Origin: Bacteroidales bacterium
GTDB lineage: Bacteria; Bacteroidota; Bacteroidia; Bacteroidales; Paludibacteraceae
NCBI GenBank assembly: GCA_012517575.1
Contig: JAAYUQ010000137.1
Span: forward strand, 1 to 47,836
Direction of reading: 5' to 3'
DNA length: 47,836 bases
Position numbers and translations under genes: made by a program. Positions 27,883 to 37,918 of the stretch are shown here, piece after piece. Position 1 is the stretch's first letter; each line of letters starts with the position of its first letter. The notes under the pieces were generated by a model. It did not search any database. It was not told where the DNA came from and saw nothing but the letters and a program-made list of their open reading frames with translations.

Positions 27883-28476
27883 ATGTTCAAGTTGCTTTCA
27901 CATTTGGAAAAATACCAAATTATCCTTGCCTCAAAATCTTCAAGAAGACAGGATTTATTTAAAGGATTGAATATCCCTTTTGAAATTTATCCAATTGAAG
28001 TAGATGAGTCTTTTCCTCCCGAACTGATAGGAATGGACATCCCCATGTATCTGTCAAAGAAAAAAGCGGAAGCTTGCACCGAAATTTTAAAAGAAAATTC
28101 CATGCTGATAACGGCCGATACCATTGTTTGGTATCAGGGACAGGTTTTCGGAAAACCTGCTGACCGTAATGAAGCTAAATTAATGTTAACCACACTTTCC
28201 GGTAAAACGCATGATGTAATCACCAGCGTCAGCATTACAACCATGAAAAAACAGCGAACTTTTGGCGTTGCTTCTGAAGTTCGTTTTGCGCGGCTGGCAC
28301 CCGAAGAGATTGATTTTTATCTCGACAATTTTCAGCCATACGACAAAGCCGGTGCTTATGGCGTTCAGGAATGGATTGGTTTCGTCGGGGTGGAATACAT
28401 TAACGGATCTTACTACAACGTAATGGGTTTACCCATGCAACGATTGTACAATGAACTAAAAAACTGGAAAGAATAA
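27883..28476 (+). CDS. maf: Maf-like nucleoside triphosphate pyrophosphatase
   Basis: A 197-residue house-cleaning enzyme that hydrolyses dTTP/UTP or modified nucleotides to monophosphates. The hallmark IILASKSSRRQDLF carries the S-x-R nucleotide-binding motif. VDESFPPE, LITADTIVW (catalytic Asp), GKPADRNEAKLML and KAGAYGVQEW follow in family order. Length is standard. It converges with the Nramp gene with only 10 bases between the stops. Confidence 0.93.
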   Translation: MFKLLSHLEKYQIILASKSSRRQDLFKGLNIPFEIYPIEVDESFPPELIGMDIPMYLSKKKAEACTEILKENSMLITADTIVWYQGQVFGKPADRNEAKLMLTTLSGKTHDVITSVSITTMKKQRTFGVASEVRFARLAPEEIDFYLDNFQPYDKAGAYGVQEWIGFVGVEYINGSYYNVMGLPMQRLYNELKNWKE

Positions 28477-28486
28477 GTTAAACTTT

Positions 28487-29749
28487 TTACTTGAAAAAAC
28501 TGATAAACAGGAATATATTCAACACGGTAACAATAACGCCCAACAAGTAAAGCAGTATTTTTGAAAAAGTGGTGTTTTTATATTTTCCCATTACTTTTTC
28601 TGACGAAGTAAGATGTACTTGCGTGAAAATGGTAAAAGGCAATTGAATGCTAAGCAACATTTGAGAAATAATAAGTCCCTGAAATGGATTGGAAATCAGA
28701 AAAATGACACCTGTTGCCAGCAATAGCGAAAGAAGAACACCCAATCGTGAATGGTTGTCTTTAATATCGTAAGGTTCTTTGTACATGCCGGCAAAAATTG
28801 TTCCTCCGGCCATTCCCGAAGTAATGGTAGATGAAATCCCCGAAAATAGCAAAGCAACGGCAAACACAACAGAAGCATTTTTCCCCAGCAACGGAGCCAG
28901 CAAATGGTTGGCTTGCTCCAATTCTGTCACCGGTGTTTTCGATTCAAAAAAAGTGGCAGCAGCCAGCAAAATCATGGCACTGTTGATAGCCCAGCCTATG
29001 AGCATAGAAATTAATGTATCCAAAAACTCGTATTTCAGTTGCCTTCTTATGGTTTTGTCATCTGTCAGATTCCATTGACGGCTCTGAATAACTTCCGAAT
29101 GCAGAAATAAATTGTGTGGCATTACTACCGCTCCCAATACGCTCATAATAATCAACATCGAATTTTCGGGAAAACTTGGGGTTACCCAGCCGGCAACAGC
29201 ATGATTCCAATCGATTTGTACCAGCGACAATTCATATAAAAAGGAAAGTCCGATAATTGATACAAAAGCAATGATCCATTTTTCGATAACCTTGTATGAA
29301 TTGGTAAACAGCATAATAAACACAAAAGCCGTTACCAGCAAAGCACCGGCTCGCACGGGAATATCGAACAGCATGTTCAAAGCGATACTTCCTCCCAAAA
29401 TTTCAGCCAGAGAAGTAGAAACAGAAGCCAACATGGCAGAAAGCAGAACAAATCGGGAATAAACAGGCTTCAGGTAAATAGACGCTGCTTCAGATAAACA
29501 TAAACCCGAAGCAATACCCAAATGTGCTACATTGTGCTGCAACATAATAAGCATGATGGTGGACAAAGTTACCATCCACAGTAAAGAATAACCATAATTC
29601 GAACCGGCAGCCAAATTGGAAGCCCAATTCCCAGGATCGATAAAACCAACCGTTACCAGTAAACCGGGGCCGATAAATTTGAAAATATCCAACGCCCCAA
29701 ATACCGGGCGATAGGATTTGTTGTCTATCTGCTTCAAAAAATTGAACAT
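28487..29749 (-). CDS. Nramp family divalent metal transporter
   Basis: A 420-residue proton-coupled metal importer with about eleven hydrophobic segments. The TM1 metal-binding motif is DPGN (residues 38-41, FIDPGNWASNLAAGS), and TM6 has MPHNLFLHS (M210-P211-H212), the methionine expected for manganese/iron selectivity. This gives confidence in the family, with Mn or Fe as the probable substrate. Start at 29749 (MFNFLKQIDN). No Fur- or MntR-type operator was recognised upstream. It is followed on the minus strand by convergent maf. Confidence 0.92.
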   Translation of the reverse strand: MFNFLKQIDNKSYRPVFGALDIFKFIGPGLLVTVGFIDPGNWASNLAAGSNYGYSLLWMVTLSTIMLIMLQHNVAHLGIASGLCLSEAASIYLKPVYSRFVLLSAMLASVSTSLAEILGGSIALNMLFDIPVRAGALLVTAFVFIMLFTNSYKVIEKWIIAFVSIIGLSFLYELSLVQIDWNHAVAGWVTPSFPENSMLIIMSVLGAVVMPHNLFLHSEVIQSRQWNLTDDKTIRRQLKYEFLDTLISMLIGWAINSAMILLAAATFFESKTPVTELEQANHLLAPLLGKNASVVFAVALLFSGISSTITSGMAGGTIFAGMYKEPYDIKDNHSRLGVLLSLLLATGVIFLISNPFQGLIISQMLLSIQLPFTIFTQVHLTSSEKVMGKYKNTTFSKILLYLLGVIVTVLNIFLFISFFK

Positions 29750-29924
29750 GCTCGATTATTTTATGGAAAAACTGGACAAAAGTATCAAATTTTTTGTTCA
29801 AACAACCATTTGCCGGGAATTGTTTATTTTTTAGAAAAGTAAAAAGCAGGAAAATGTTGGTAAGACTTGAGTCGAAAACAAATTTCACAATACAAAGAAA
29901 TTGGTTGAAGAAAGTCGGATTAAA

Positions 29925-29960
29925 GAAAAAAGGCTTGCCGGTGATATACATCAGCAAGCC
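29925..29960 (-). terminator. Rho-independent terminator of the amylase cluster
   Basis: On the minus strand GGCTTGC, an inner TGAT/ATCA stem, then GCAAGCC are followed by a T-run (A-run at 29925-29931 on the plus strand). It lies 27 bases after the GH57 stop codon. Confidence 0.8.
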
Positions 29961-29986
29961 ATTGATATAGTTAAGATTATCAGGTT

Positions 29987-32965
29987 TTATAATTTTATGA
30001 TTTTTTCAACAACAAATGAATGATCTAAAAAATGAACTTTTATGAAATACAGACCTGCCAGGATATTTGACATTTCCAGCGTTTGCTCGTTTTCAAAAAT
30101 TTTCATTACACTTCCGCTTACAGATATTAACTCAACTTTTGTAAAAGGTTTTTCTGACAGCACGCTCAGCCGATTCTTCACAGGATTGGGAGAAACAATC
30201 AATGAATATTTTTCGTAATTATTTACGCCGGTAGAAGAACAATCGGTCGAAACAACAAGATACTTTCCATTGGCTGTGCCATTGGTTTTATAACAAATAT
30301 CCGAACTAATACCGGTCACATCCACAGACTGACTGCCTGATCCATTACTGAACACCATATTGATGGAATTAATACCTTCGGCAAAAGTATAGCCATACCA
30401 ATTTTGAGCATTCGCCTGAATTTCTGTTCCTGGCCATGCTCCAAGCAAATTTGTTGAAGTTCCTGTCCATGCATAAAAATATACTTTGTTCCACTCCTCC
30501 GGCTTTTGGAATTTCACCGTAATTCCTGAACCCGAAGGCGGCGGAGGTGTAACGCCACCCTCTTGGCAATCAGTTGTTACAACTACATATTTTCCTCCAG
30601 AGATACCATTAGTTTTAAAACAAGTACCTGCTGTAACTTGGGTCACATCCTGTGTCTGGCTACCACTGCCATTGCTAAATACTAAATTCACATCAGTTAT
30701 GTCATCAGTAAAAGTGTAAGTATACCATCCATCAGCATCGGCCTGAATTTCAGTGCCGGGCCAAGCTCCCAATAAATCAGGCGTTGTTGAAGTCCACGCA
30801 TACAAATAAACTTTACTCCATTCGGAAGGTTTCTGAAATTTTATCGTAATGCCATCCGGCTTCACAGTATAATAAACGTAAGTAATCATAGTGGATTCTA
30901 TTCCCTGACTGTCAATGGCAATGGCTTTCAGTGTGGTTTTATCTTGAGTGATGGAAACAGTTCCGCCCGATGGAACTTTGCTCGAATTGACAGTAGGAGT
31001 TGTACCGTCCAATGTATAATAAATATAAACTGGTTCATTTTCGCCCGTAGCTGTTAATGTTACTGTCGTACCGCCTTCGTAGTAGCCTCCTGCCGGTGTA
31101 ACAGAAAGTGTAGTAGAAGATGATCCGTCTCCTGTGCCTACCCACGTATGCAAAATCATGGAACGTGCAACATTTCCTTTGCTATCGGTGGCCTCAATAT
31201 AATAATCTACCAACTTATTGCGGATGCCGCTAATTTGAGCCGAATATTCATCTGCTTTGTACAAAGGAGCCAAGCCTTTCGAAGCAATTGTCTTTTTAAC
31301 CATGTCCAATTCCTGCCAGTCATTCACTTCTTCACCTCCAATATAAGTCTCGTTTTGATTACTCGACAATGGATTTTTTCCATCTTTATCAGTGCGGTAT
31401 TTTAATTTAACAGTAGAAAGTCCACTGACATCAAATACGTAAGACCAAACTGTGAAATTGGATGATTGTACGGTTCCCCATTCGGTTTCGCCCGGATTAT
31501 ATGGCTCGCGTTGTGGATGATAAATGGAAGGAGGTGTAATATCCGTACCACTATTCACTACATTTATCGCCTGAGTTACCGCAAGATTGGCTGCGCGCGT
31601 GGGTTTATTATCCCAATCTTCCGTTCCATCCCAATACCAGTAACAGCTGGTTTCACCATTGAGTAGATAATTCCATGCTGACTTTGTATCGGAAGCAGCA
31701 GCATTTATTTTCTCTGCAGTTTTCACAATGTTGGAAGCTGCCGTAATAACCGACCAGCTGTTTCTATCTGGGCTATAACCATTTACAGGGTCGCCATTCC
31801 ATTTCAGAAATTCCGGATCGGCACCTGCCCCATACCAACTTCCGGCTTCAACGTGAATAATGTCATTTTCAGCAGGAGGAAACTGATCCAGATAATCCTG
31901 AATGGTAGTGCAGACAAAACGTTGCGGATTGGCATTCAGCCAACTCACAAAGTTGTCAAAATTACTTCCGTAATAGCTGTCAGTGCCACCACCATAGTTA
32001 TCTCCGTCGTGATGCAAAACCACCAAAATAGGATGAGCGGGATCAGTATTGTAACTCTCCAACTGGCTCAAAGTTGTTTCGTAATTTAAAGCGCCAAAAC
32101 CTCCGCGCCCATCTTCATTGCCAAAAAAAGCGGAAGTAGGTACAGCAATCATTTTGTACTCCGTTCCTGTAGCCGGATCAACATATTTCATCCAATGTGG
32201 ACGATGTCCCCATGCTGCAGAGACAGGCAGTGGTGCCCACAATCCATTCAGCTGTTTCCAATCGTTTGGATTTAAGTTAATTTTATCGGCTTTGTTGGTT
32301 TCCACGATAGAACCACCATTCGACCATGGATGTCCTTCGCAAGTACGGTCAAAATGTACATTGTCCACCATTACCCAATCCAATCCACTGCGTTTCAATG
32401 CAGGGATCATATGTTCTTCAAAAGCATTTTCAGGCGGAAAAATACCTTTTGAATAAGGCATGCCCGGGAAATTGGCTGCAAAAGATTCCTTGTGTTTTGC
32501 AATTTGTTTCTCGATATCGGCTTCGTCAATCAACGCCATGAGTGGGTGATGATAGCCAAAACCTACCATTTCGAGACGCTGATGACCCAAAGAGGTCTTT
32601 TTCGAAACCATGCTGTTCCACGACGATTTCCAATTGGAAAATCCAATACCGTTTGCTTCCAATATATTCAAATTTTCCACCAACGACCCCGAAAAACTCA
32701 CTTGCGCACCCGCATGAGGAAATGAAAGCATCTTGTTAACTGCATTGGCAGGCCACCATGTATACGGCCCAGTGCGGGAAGTAAAAACATCATACAAGTT
32801 GTAGGATAAAACTCCGGAATTTTGTGTTTCAATTACTGTTTCACCGGGTTGATAGATGGGCTGATGCATATGCCACTGGAAAGCAATGTAAATGGGTGGA
32901 TTCACAGCCCATAAACCGGCTTGAAGGATGATGAAAAAAAGAACAAATAAAAATGATTTTTTCAT
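29987..32965 (-). CDS. Secreted GH57 family glycoside hydrolase with two starch-binding modules
   Basis: A 992-residue secreted alpha-glucan hydrolase. Signal peptide residues 1-20. The GH57 domain opens with FQWHMHQPIY (residues about 29-38), has YSKGIFPPENAF, FFGNEDGRGGFG and VVLHHDGDNYGGG, and runs to about residue 480. A chitobiase-type domain follows (YYTLDGTTPT, about 625-700). Next come two near-duplicate CBM26-like starch-binding modules (about 703-800 and 813-905, each with KFQKP, LLGAWPGTEI, VFSNGSGSQ), then a T9SS type A sorting domain (LIVSPNPVKN). GH57 enzymes include amylases, amylopullulanases and 4-alpha-glucanotransferases; the exact activity is open. Last gene of a three-gene cluster with GH13 enzymes, 71 bases downstream of its neighbour. 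Confidence 0.9.
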   Translation of the reverse strand: MKKSFLFVLFFIILQAGLWAVNPPIYIAFQWHMHQPIYQPGETVIETQNSGVLSYNLYDVFTSRTGPYTWWPANAVNKMLSFPHAGAQVSFSGSLVENLNILEANGIGFSNWKSSWNSMVSKKTSLGHQRLEMVGFGYHHPLMALIDEADIEKQIAKHKESFAANFPGMPYSKGIFPPENAFEEHMIPALKRSGLDWVMVDNVHFDRTCEGHPWSNGGSIVETNKADKINLNPNDWKQLNGLWAPLPVSAAWGHRPHWMKYVDPATGTEYKMIAVPTSAFFGNEDGRGGFGALNYETTLSQLESYNTDPAHPILVVLHHDGDNYGGGTDSYYGSNFDNFVSWLNANPQRFVCTTIQDYLDQFPPAENDIIHVEAGSWYGAGADPEFLKWNGDPVNGYSPDRNSWSVITAASNIVKTAEKINAAASDTKSAWNYLLNGETSCYWYWDGTEDWDNKPTRAANLAVTQAINVVNSGTDITPPSIYHPQREPYNPGETEWGTVQSSNFTVWSYVFDVSGLSTVKLKYRTDKDGKNPLSSNQNETYIGGEEVNDWQELDMVKKTIASKGLAPLYKADEYSAQISGIRNKLVDYYIEATDSKGNVARSMILHTWVGTGDGSSSTTLSVTPAGGYYEGGTTVTLTATGENEPVYIYYTLDGTTPTVNSSKVPSGGTVSITQDKTTLKAIAIDSQGIESTMITYVYYTVKPDGITIKFQKPSEWSKVYLYAWTSTTPDLLGAWPGTEIQADADGWYTYTFTDDITDVNLVFSNGSGSQTQDVTQVTAGTCFKTNGISGGKYVVVTTDCQEGGVTPPPPSGSGITVKFQKPEEWNKVYFYAWTGTSTNLLGAWPGTEIQANAQNWYGYTFAEGINSINMVFSNGSGSQSVDVTGISSDICYKTNGTANGKYLVVSTDCSSTGVNNYEKYSLIVSPNPVKNRLSVLSEKPFTKVELISVSGSVMKIFENEQTLEMSNILAGLYFIKVHFLDHSFVVEKIIKL

Positions 32966-33036
32966 GACAATTGATCTAAAGATTGAATAATGAACATTTA
33001 TTAATGCAATTCATTAGTAATTAGTTATAAAATATT

Positions 33037-35649
33037 TTAATATATCATCACTTTTTGATGATCAATCAGATAAATTCCTTTCGGAATATCATAATAAGCA
33101 TTTTGACCCCGCTTGATGTCGAGCATTTTGATAACTGTTCCACTGATGGAATACATAGGATAAATGCCTTCTACCGTACTGTTTATATGCAATACATTTT
33201 GACCACTCGAAACAGTAAATTTTCCCCTTGAAAATATATTATTCACAGCATTTACAGATGGTTGAATAACGTGATGCAATCCATTTACTGTATAATATCC
33301 ACCATTGACTACATCAAAACCTATACTTGATGGTGCCTGATTGCTCCCATCGTTGAAAAGTACCTTCCAATTGGTAATCTCACCTTCAAAATTATATTTA
33401 TAAACGTTGTTTCCAAGCTTTGTTGCAGCATCACCCGGCCAACTTTTAGTAATCTTTACGACCGTACCGTTGTTGTCATAATAAATATATACATTAATGT
33501 TACTGCCCCAATTCGACGGTTTTTCAAAAAATATAGCCTTTTCTCCGATATTCAAAACCGGTTCCTGAGGAGTTTCAGGCTCTTCTGACGAACCAATCAA
33601 TGGTTCAGTCTCGTCGGGATAAGTTCCCTGATCTTCTATTACAGGTGTAGTTCCATACAAATATTTGCCATCAACGCCAATCTTTCCTGGAGCCGGAGTT
33701 TTAACAGTATTCAAAACATATACCCGCATATTGCCTTTGCCTGAAACATTCACCGTAAGTTTATTGTTGGATACCACTTTTGTATCTCCTGTTATGGCAT
33801 CAACATAAGTACCATTCAATACATTGTTAAACGTAAAACTTTCGGAAATAGCTACGCACACATAACTGTCGGTAGTAGCATCTACGTAGCGGCGTTTAAA
33901 TGCGAGGTTGTTTTGCTGTCCTTCTGTAGAATATTCTCCCTTACGCAGAGCAGGAATAGCCATCCTGATTTGACTCAAACGCTGAATATGACGAGCCAAC
34001 GGATGTTTCAGGGTAACTGCTACATTACCTGTGGCATTGGTATAATTTGCAAAATCATTTACGTGAAGGGTCCCAGAGATATATCCGCCGTAGTAAGCAC
34101 GACCCGATTCCTTTAAAGCAATGGTAGGTCCTTTATCAATAGGATAGCCTTTTTTAAATTCGATTTCGCTGCCATAATACACACAGGGTATTCCTCTAAA
34201 AGTGTACATTAAACATAAATTTTCAGCCCAAACATCCTGCGTTTTGGCAAACCGTTGCCCTTCGGGAGCGCCATCGGGCGCATAATCATGAGAATCCACA
34301 TACACTACGTTATAAGTTGGATCATTATAAGCATAATCGCCATTGCAGGCAACCCGAAATGCACTTTTGGCATCTTCAAAATTCCAGTGCATCGGAAAGT
34401 CGATTACATTCATGCCTGAATGCAAGGAATGATCAGGAGCATGATAATCATTCCCATTCAAAAAAGCATTGTTGGAAGATGGTTGAATGGAAGTATCCAC
34501 ATTATCATTATAATTCTGTACACATGAACGCTGATTGGTATTGTTCAAAAATTCCTCGCTGGTTCCTCTTATCCAAGTGTTTTGAAAATAGGTAGCATCC
34601 TCTGTCCAGTCATAATTTCTGGAATCTTTCCATGTATAAAACGGTGTTGACATGGCAGCCGTATTCCGGTACCAAAAATTTCTGTCGCGTGTGCATATTT
34701 CACTGAAAATAAAGAAATCGTCATTTCCACATTCATGCGCGATTCGTTGAAAAGCCGGAATAAAAGCCTTATTGAAGACAAGCCGGTTAATATGCCTCCC
34801 CGTGTCGATACGGAAACCATCAACGCCCATACGAATAAATTGGCCATAGGCATCAATCAGATAGTTGTAAACCAATGGATTTTCCGTATTCAAGTCCACG
34901 CAATCACCGGCAATTTGAGCCCATTGACAGGTAATGTCGTCCCAATTGAAATTTCCAAAATGATGCCAATAGTTGTTTACATCATGATTCTGCCCATCGG
35001 TATTTTTCATGCGTGCTAACCGAGCTTGATATTGATCACTAGCTGACAAACTTTCATAGTTGTCAGGTAAAATCCCATTTTTAATACGTTTCATAGAAGT
35101 ATTTATGTCTGATAAATCAGCAGAATAATCCTTTTCAAACATGGGACACAAAGTTGCCTCTCCAAAATTACCGGTATGATTCAACACAATATCCAAAATA
35201 ATTTTCATTCCCTTTGCATGGACGGCATCAATTAGTGTTTGAAAACTTACATCCTGCGATTCATATCGCGGATCTACTTTTTTGAAATTGAAAGCATGGT
35301 ATCCGTGATAATCGTAACCACTGGCGTTTTCTACAACCGGCGTAATCCATATTGCCGTGAAGCCAAGCGCTTTGATATAATCCAGTTTTTCGATTAAACC
35401 CTTGAAATCGCCTCGCCATGCTGGATCTCCCTGATTTAAACTCTGAGCATCCCAACATTGCACATTGTTGTCGGCATCTCCATCGTAAAAACGGGTAGTC
35501 ATCACAAAGTAAATGGTTTCGTCCCGGAAATCGGTACGGACAAAATTATTTCCTGCTGATAAAGCGAAAGAAAAAATGAGAGCAAAGAACAACAATATTT
35601 GTTTTCTTTTCGTAAAAAAATGGATGCTTTTGAAATGAAAGTTTTTCAT
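33037..35649 (-). CDS. Secreted GH13 alpha-amylase with starch-binding module and T9SS domain
   Basis: An 870-residue secreted amylase, signal peptide near residues 1-32. The GH13 catalytic regions are DIVLNHTG (153-160), GVDGFRIDTGRH (nucleophile D282), FSEIC (acid/base E317) and VDSHD (D455). Region IV has Ser where Asn is usual. A starch-binding CBM26-like module lies at about 695-790 (IFFEKPSNWGSNINVYIYY, KSWPGDAATKL), and a short T9SS-like C-terminus (YDIPKGIYLIDHQKVMIY) ends the protein. The domain order and cluster suggest extracellular starch attack followed by uptake of maltodextrins. It is the middle gene of the operon. Confidence 0.92.
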   Translation of the reverse strand: MKNFHFKSIHFFTKRKQILLFFALIFSFALSAGNNFVRTDFRDETIYFVMTTRFYDGDADNNVQCWDAQSLNQGDPAWRGDFKGLIEKLDYIKALGFTAIWITPVVENASGYDYHGYHAFNFKKVDPRYESQDVSFQTLIDAVHAKGMKIILDIVLNHTGNFGEATLCPMFEKDYSADLSDINTSMKRIKNGILPDNYESLSASDQYQARLARMKNTDGQNHDVNNYWHHFGNFNWDDITCQWAQIAGDCVDLNTENPLVYNYLIDAYGQFIRMGVDGFRIDTGRHINRLVFNKAFIPAFQRIAHECGNDDFFIFSEICTRDRNFWYRNTAAMSTPFYTWKDSRNYDWTEDATYFQNTWIRGTSEEFLNNTNQRSCVQNYNDNVDTSIQPSSNNAFLNGNDYHAPDHSLHSGMNVIDFPMHWNFEDAKSAFRVACNGDYAYNDPTYNVVYVDSHDYAPDGAPEGQRFAKTQDVWAENLCLMYTFRGIPCVYYGSEIEFKKGYPIDKGPTIALKESGRAYYGGYISGTLHVNDFANYTNATGNVAVTLKHPLARHIQRLSQIRMAIPALRKGEYSTEGQQNNLAFKRRYVDATTDSYVCVAISESFTFNNVLNGTYVDAITGDTKVVSNNKLTVNVSGKGNMRVYVLNTVKTPAPGKIGVDGKYLYGTTPVIEDQGTYPDETEPLIGSSEEPETPQEPVLNIGEKAIFFEKPSNWGSNINVYIYYDNNGTVVKITKSWPGDAATKLGNNVYKYNFEGEITNWKVLFNDGSNQAPSSIGFDVVNGGYYTVNGLHHVIQPSVNAVNNIFSRGKFTVSSGQNVLHINSTVEGIYPMYSISGTVIKMLDIKRGQNAYYDIPKGIYLIDHQKVMIY

Positions 35650-35734
35650 GGTTTATTAATTTTTTAAAGCTGTGGCAACAACTTTGCTTGACAAGACTTT
35701 AAAAGTTTTTTATTCGATTATTTTTTGTAAAATA

Positions 35735-37816
35735 TTAATTCTTTAATACAACGCCTGTTTCTTTAGAGCCGTTTTTCCAAAAAATACCAACGTAATAAAT
35801 GCCCGAAGGAAAATCGGAGAGATCAATTGAATAAACATCAGATTTTCTGCTAAAGGGAATTTTACAAGTTATTCCCAATGCTGAAGTAACCGTAATATCT
35901 TCTATCTCTTCGGATACCGACAAATAAACTATTCCTTGTGTCGGATTGGGATAAATTTTCAACAGATTTGTTTCGTGCTGTTCAACTGCGGTGGTGCAGG
36001 AGGGATCAACCGTACAGCTATAAACCGTATTGCTGCCCGAAACGGAAGAAGTTCCGTAAGTCCAACAAATATTTTCCGAAGTCGATAAATCTACTGTTTG
36101 TTCTTTCTTGTTATTGTTGTTGAAAATAACATTTACTACCGGTTGGGTAAAATTGGTAATAGTATAACTTACATATCCCTGTGCATCCTTGCTTACGACT
36201 GTTCCCGGCCATACTCCGGCAAGCTGCACGGCGTTTCCGTTCACCATCTCCCAAACATATACCGCATAAGAAGTCCATGAAGGTGGAGGAGTGAAACGAA
36301 CAGTAATGGCTGTAGGTTTTTCTACTATCGTATAATTGTATTCCGCCATTTTAGAAGTTTGCTGGGAAGCATCAACAGCAATGGCTTTTACAGTCGTATT
36401 TCCTATGGGTAAAGTAAAAGGTGAAGTGTATCGGGTGGAAGAAGTGGTGGGAGTACTGCCATCGGTAGTGTAATAAATTGCAGCATTCCCTGTAGCCGAC
36501 ATGGTGACGGTCTGCCCGTAATAATAACTTCCTGAATTGGGTGAAACCGTAAGTACCGGTACACTTGAACCACCTTTGGTGTAAATGGCATAATTGTTTC
36601 CCGAAGCAGCGAGCGTATAATCTGAAGGGATGGCATAACTTCCACTGCCCAATTTCACCATCAATGACCCTTTTTTCCCAACAACAGTTGCCACATACGA
36701 TCCGGAGTTTACCTGATTGACGGTTACTGCACTCTCACTGTGGATGCCCACCGCATGACGGGCAGCTATCATGGCTTTTATTTCATTCTTATACTGTTTC
36801 CAATGGGGTAAAGAAACACAAGGAATTCCAGGAGAACACAACATAAAGGCATTCGCCAACAATACGTCACCGTTAAATTTGTTGCTGTCGCGATAAGTAT
36901 CATGATTGTCGATAAAAGTGGTAGCATAACGCTTGGAATCGGGATGATGAATCAATCCTGCAGGTTGGTAAGCTCCATTGTAAAGCCACACCAATTTGGT
37001 AAAATCGCCACCTGCTGAAGCAAAATTATTCAACGCATATTTAAACGAAAAATCGAAGGTGGTAGATTTGTAATTGGCAGCTTTGATCCAGTTCCACAAT
37101 GCATCATAACTCCCGTCCCAGTATTCGCCAACAGAATAATCGGCATTTGCCGCATCATTGTAAATAGCATTATACGAACCCGGATAGCCTTTTGTCATAT
37201 CGTAACGCCAGCCGGCATACCCTATATCGTTTTTCAGAAATTGCAAATAGGCTTTTATGGTATTCTGTACGGTAACATTCCGATGATCCAGATCCCTTGC
37301 ACCATCAAAATTTTCACCTTCATCCGGTCCTCCGGTTGCCGGATAGCCTTTTGCAACACATTCATCGGTATTACAAATAGCCCAACTGCCCCATGTGTAG
37401 GTAACGCCGTTATAAGTTTCCGAAGGAAAATCTGTCCAACTGGAAACCCCATTGCGATGATTGATAACAATGTCGGCTACACAACGCGTACCAGCATTTT
37501 TTAAAGTCGAAATCAGGGTTTTCAATTCCGTTTGCGTTCCAAAGCTGCTATTTTGATTGAAATAATAAACAGGCGAATAACCCATGGTGTTGTAATAGGG
37601 AGAATTGGCGTTTCCGCTTGGCGGTAGCCAAACCAAATCGAAACTTCCGGCAATTTCGCTTGCCTGTGATGTCAGATTGGTCCACTTGGAATCGGCATAC
37701 GAATCCCAATAAAAAGCCTGCAACATTACATCCGTACATTGAGAAGGAGCCTGAGACTTTACAGAAAATGCAGATAAAATGAAAAAAATAACAAGAAAAT
37801 AGAACGTTTTTTTCAT
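35735..37816 (-). CDS. Secreted GH13 alpha-amylase (plant-like) with chitobiase-like, starch-binding and T9SS domains
   Basis: A 693-residue secreted enzyme, signal peptide to about residue 22 (VKS-QA). Catalytic regions are DIVINHR (115-121), GWRYDMTKGY (nucleophile D206), VGEYWD (acid/base E231) and FIDNHDT (D306). The opening VMLQAFYWDSY resembles plant-type GH13 amylases. After the barrel come a chitobiase-type beta domain (IYYTTDGSTPTTSS, about 425-490), a CBM26-like starch-binding module (VRFTPPPSWTSYAVYVWE, about 500-590) and a type A T9SS sorting domain (LLKIYPNPTQGIVYL). First gene of the cluster, with a promoter-like site and a LacI-type palindrome upstream. Confidence 0.94.
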   Translation of the reverse strand: MKKTFYFLVIFFILSAFSVKSQAPSQCTDVMLQAFYWDSYADSKWTNLTSQASEIAGSFDLVWLPPSGNANSPYYNTMGYSPVYYFNQNSSFGTQTELKTLISTLKNAGTRCVADIVINHRNGVSSWTDFPSETYNGVTYTWGSWAICNTDECVAKGYPATGGPDEGENFDGARDLDHRNVTVQNTIKAYLQFLKNDIGYAGWRYDMTKGYPGSYNAIYNDAANADYSVGEYWDGSYDALWNWIKAANYKSTTFDFSFKYALNNFASAGGDFTKLVWLYNGAYQPAGLIHHPDSKRYATTFIDNHDTYRDSNKFNGDVLLANAFMLCSPGIPCVSLPHWKQYKNEIKAMIAARHAVGIHSESAVTVNQVNSGSYVATVVGKKGSLMVKLGSGSYAIPSDYTLAASGNNYAIYTKGGSSVPVLTVSPNSGSYYYGQTVTMSATGNAAIYYTTDGSTPTTSSTRYTSPFTLPIGNTTVKAIAVDASQQTSKMAEYNYTIVEKPTAITVRFTPPPSWTSYAVYVWEMVNGNAVQLAGVWPGTVVSKDAQGYVSYTITNFTQPVVNVIFNNNNKKEQTVDLSTSENICWTYGTSSVSGSNTVYSCTVDPSCTTAVEQHETNLLKIYPNPTQGIVYLSVSEEIEDITVTSALGITCKIPFSRKSDVYSIDLSDFPSGIYYVGIFWKNGSKETGVVLKN

Positions 37817-37858
37817 GGTTTGTTAGTTATGGATAGTTGTAAAATCATTATTTGCAAC

Positions 37859-37888
37859 CAAATTTAATCTATCTGCAACTGGAAAAAA
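37859..37888 (-). promoter_or_regulatory. Promoter candidate for the amylase cluster
   Basis: On the minus strand TAAATTTG (37866-37859) is a full -7 match; TTTT, 18 bases farther, is a weak -33. The first amylase ATG is about 43 bases downstream. Confidence 0.35.
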
Positions 37889-37918
37889 TCTTTTTTCTCA
37901 AAAAAGTCATGAAAAAGT

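Noticed and set aside
28477-28486. Terminator between maf and the Nramp gene
   Set aside because: Only ten bases separate the stops and no stable stem was found.
29490-29957. 155-codon minus-strand frame overlapping the Nramp start
   Set aside because: Overlaps the Nramp coding region in another frame and covers the amylase terminator; no domain.
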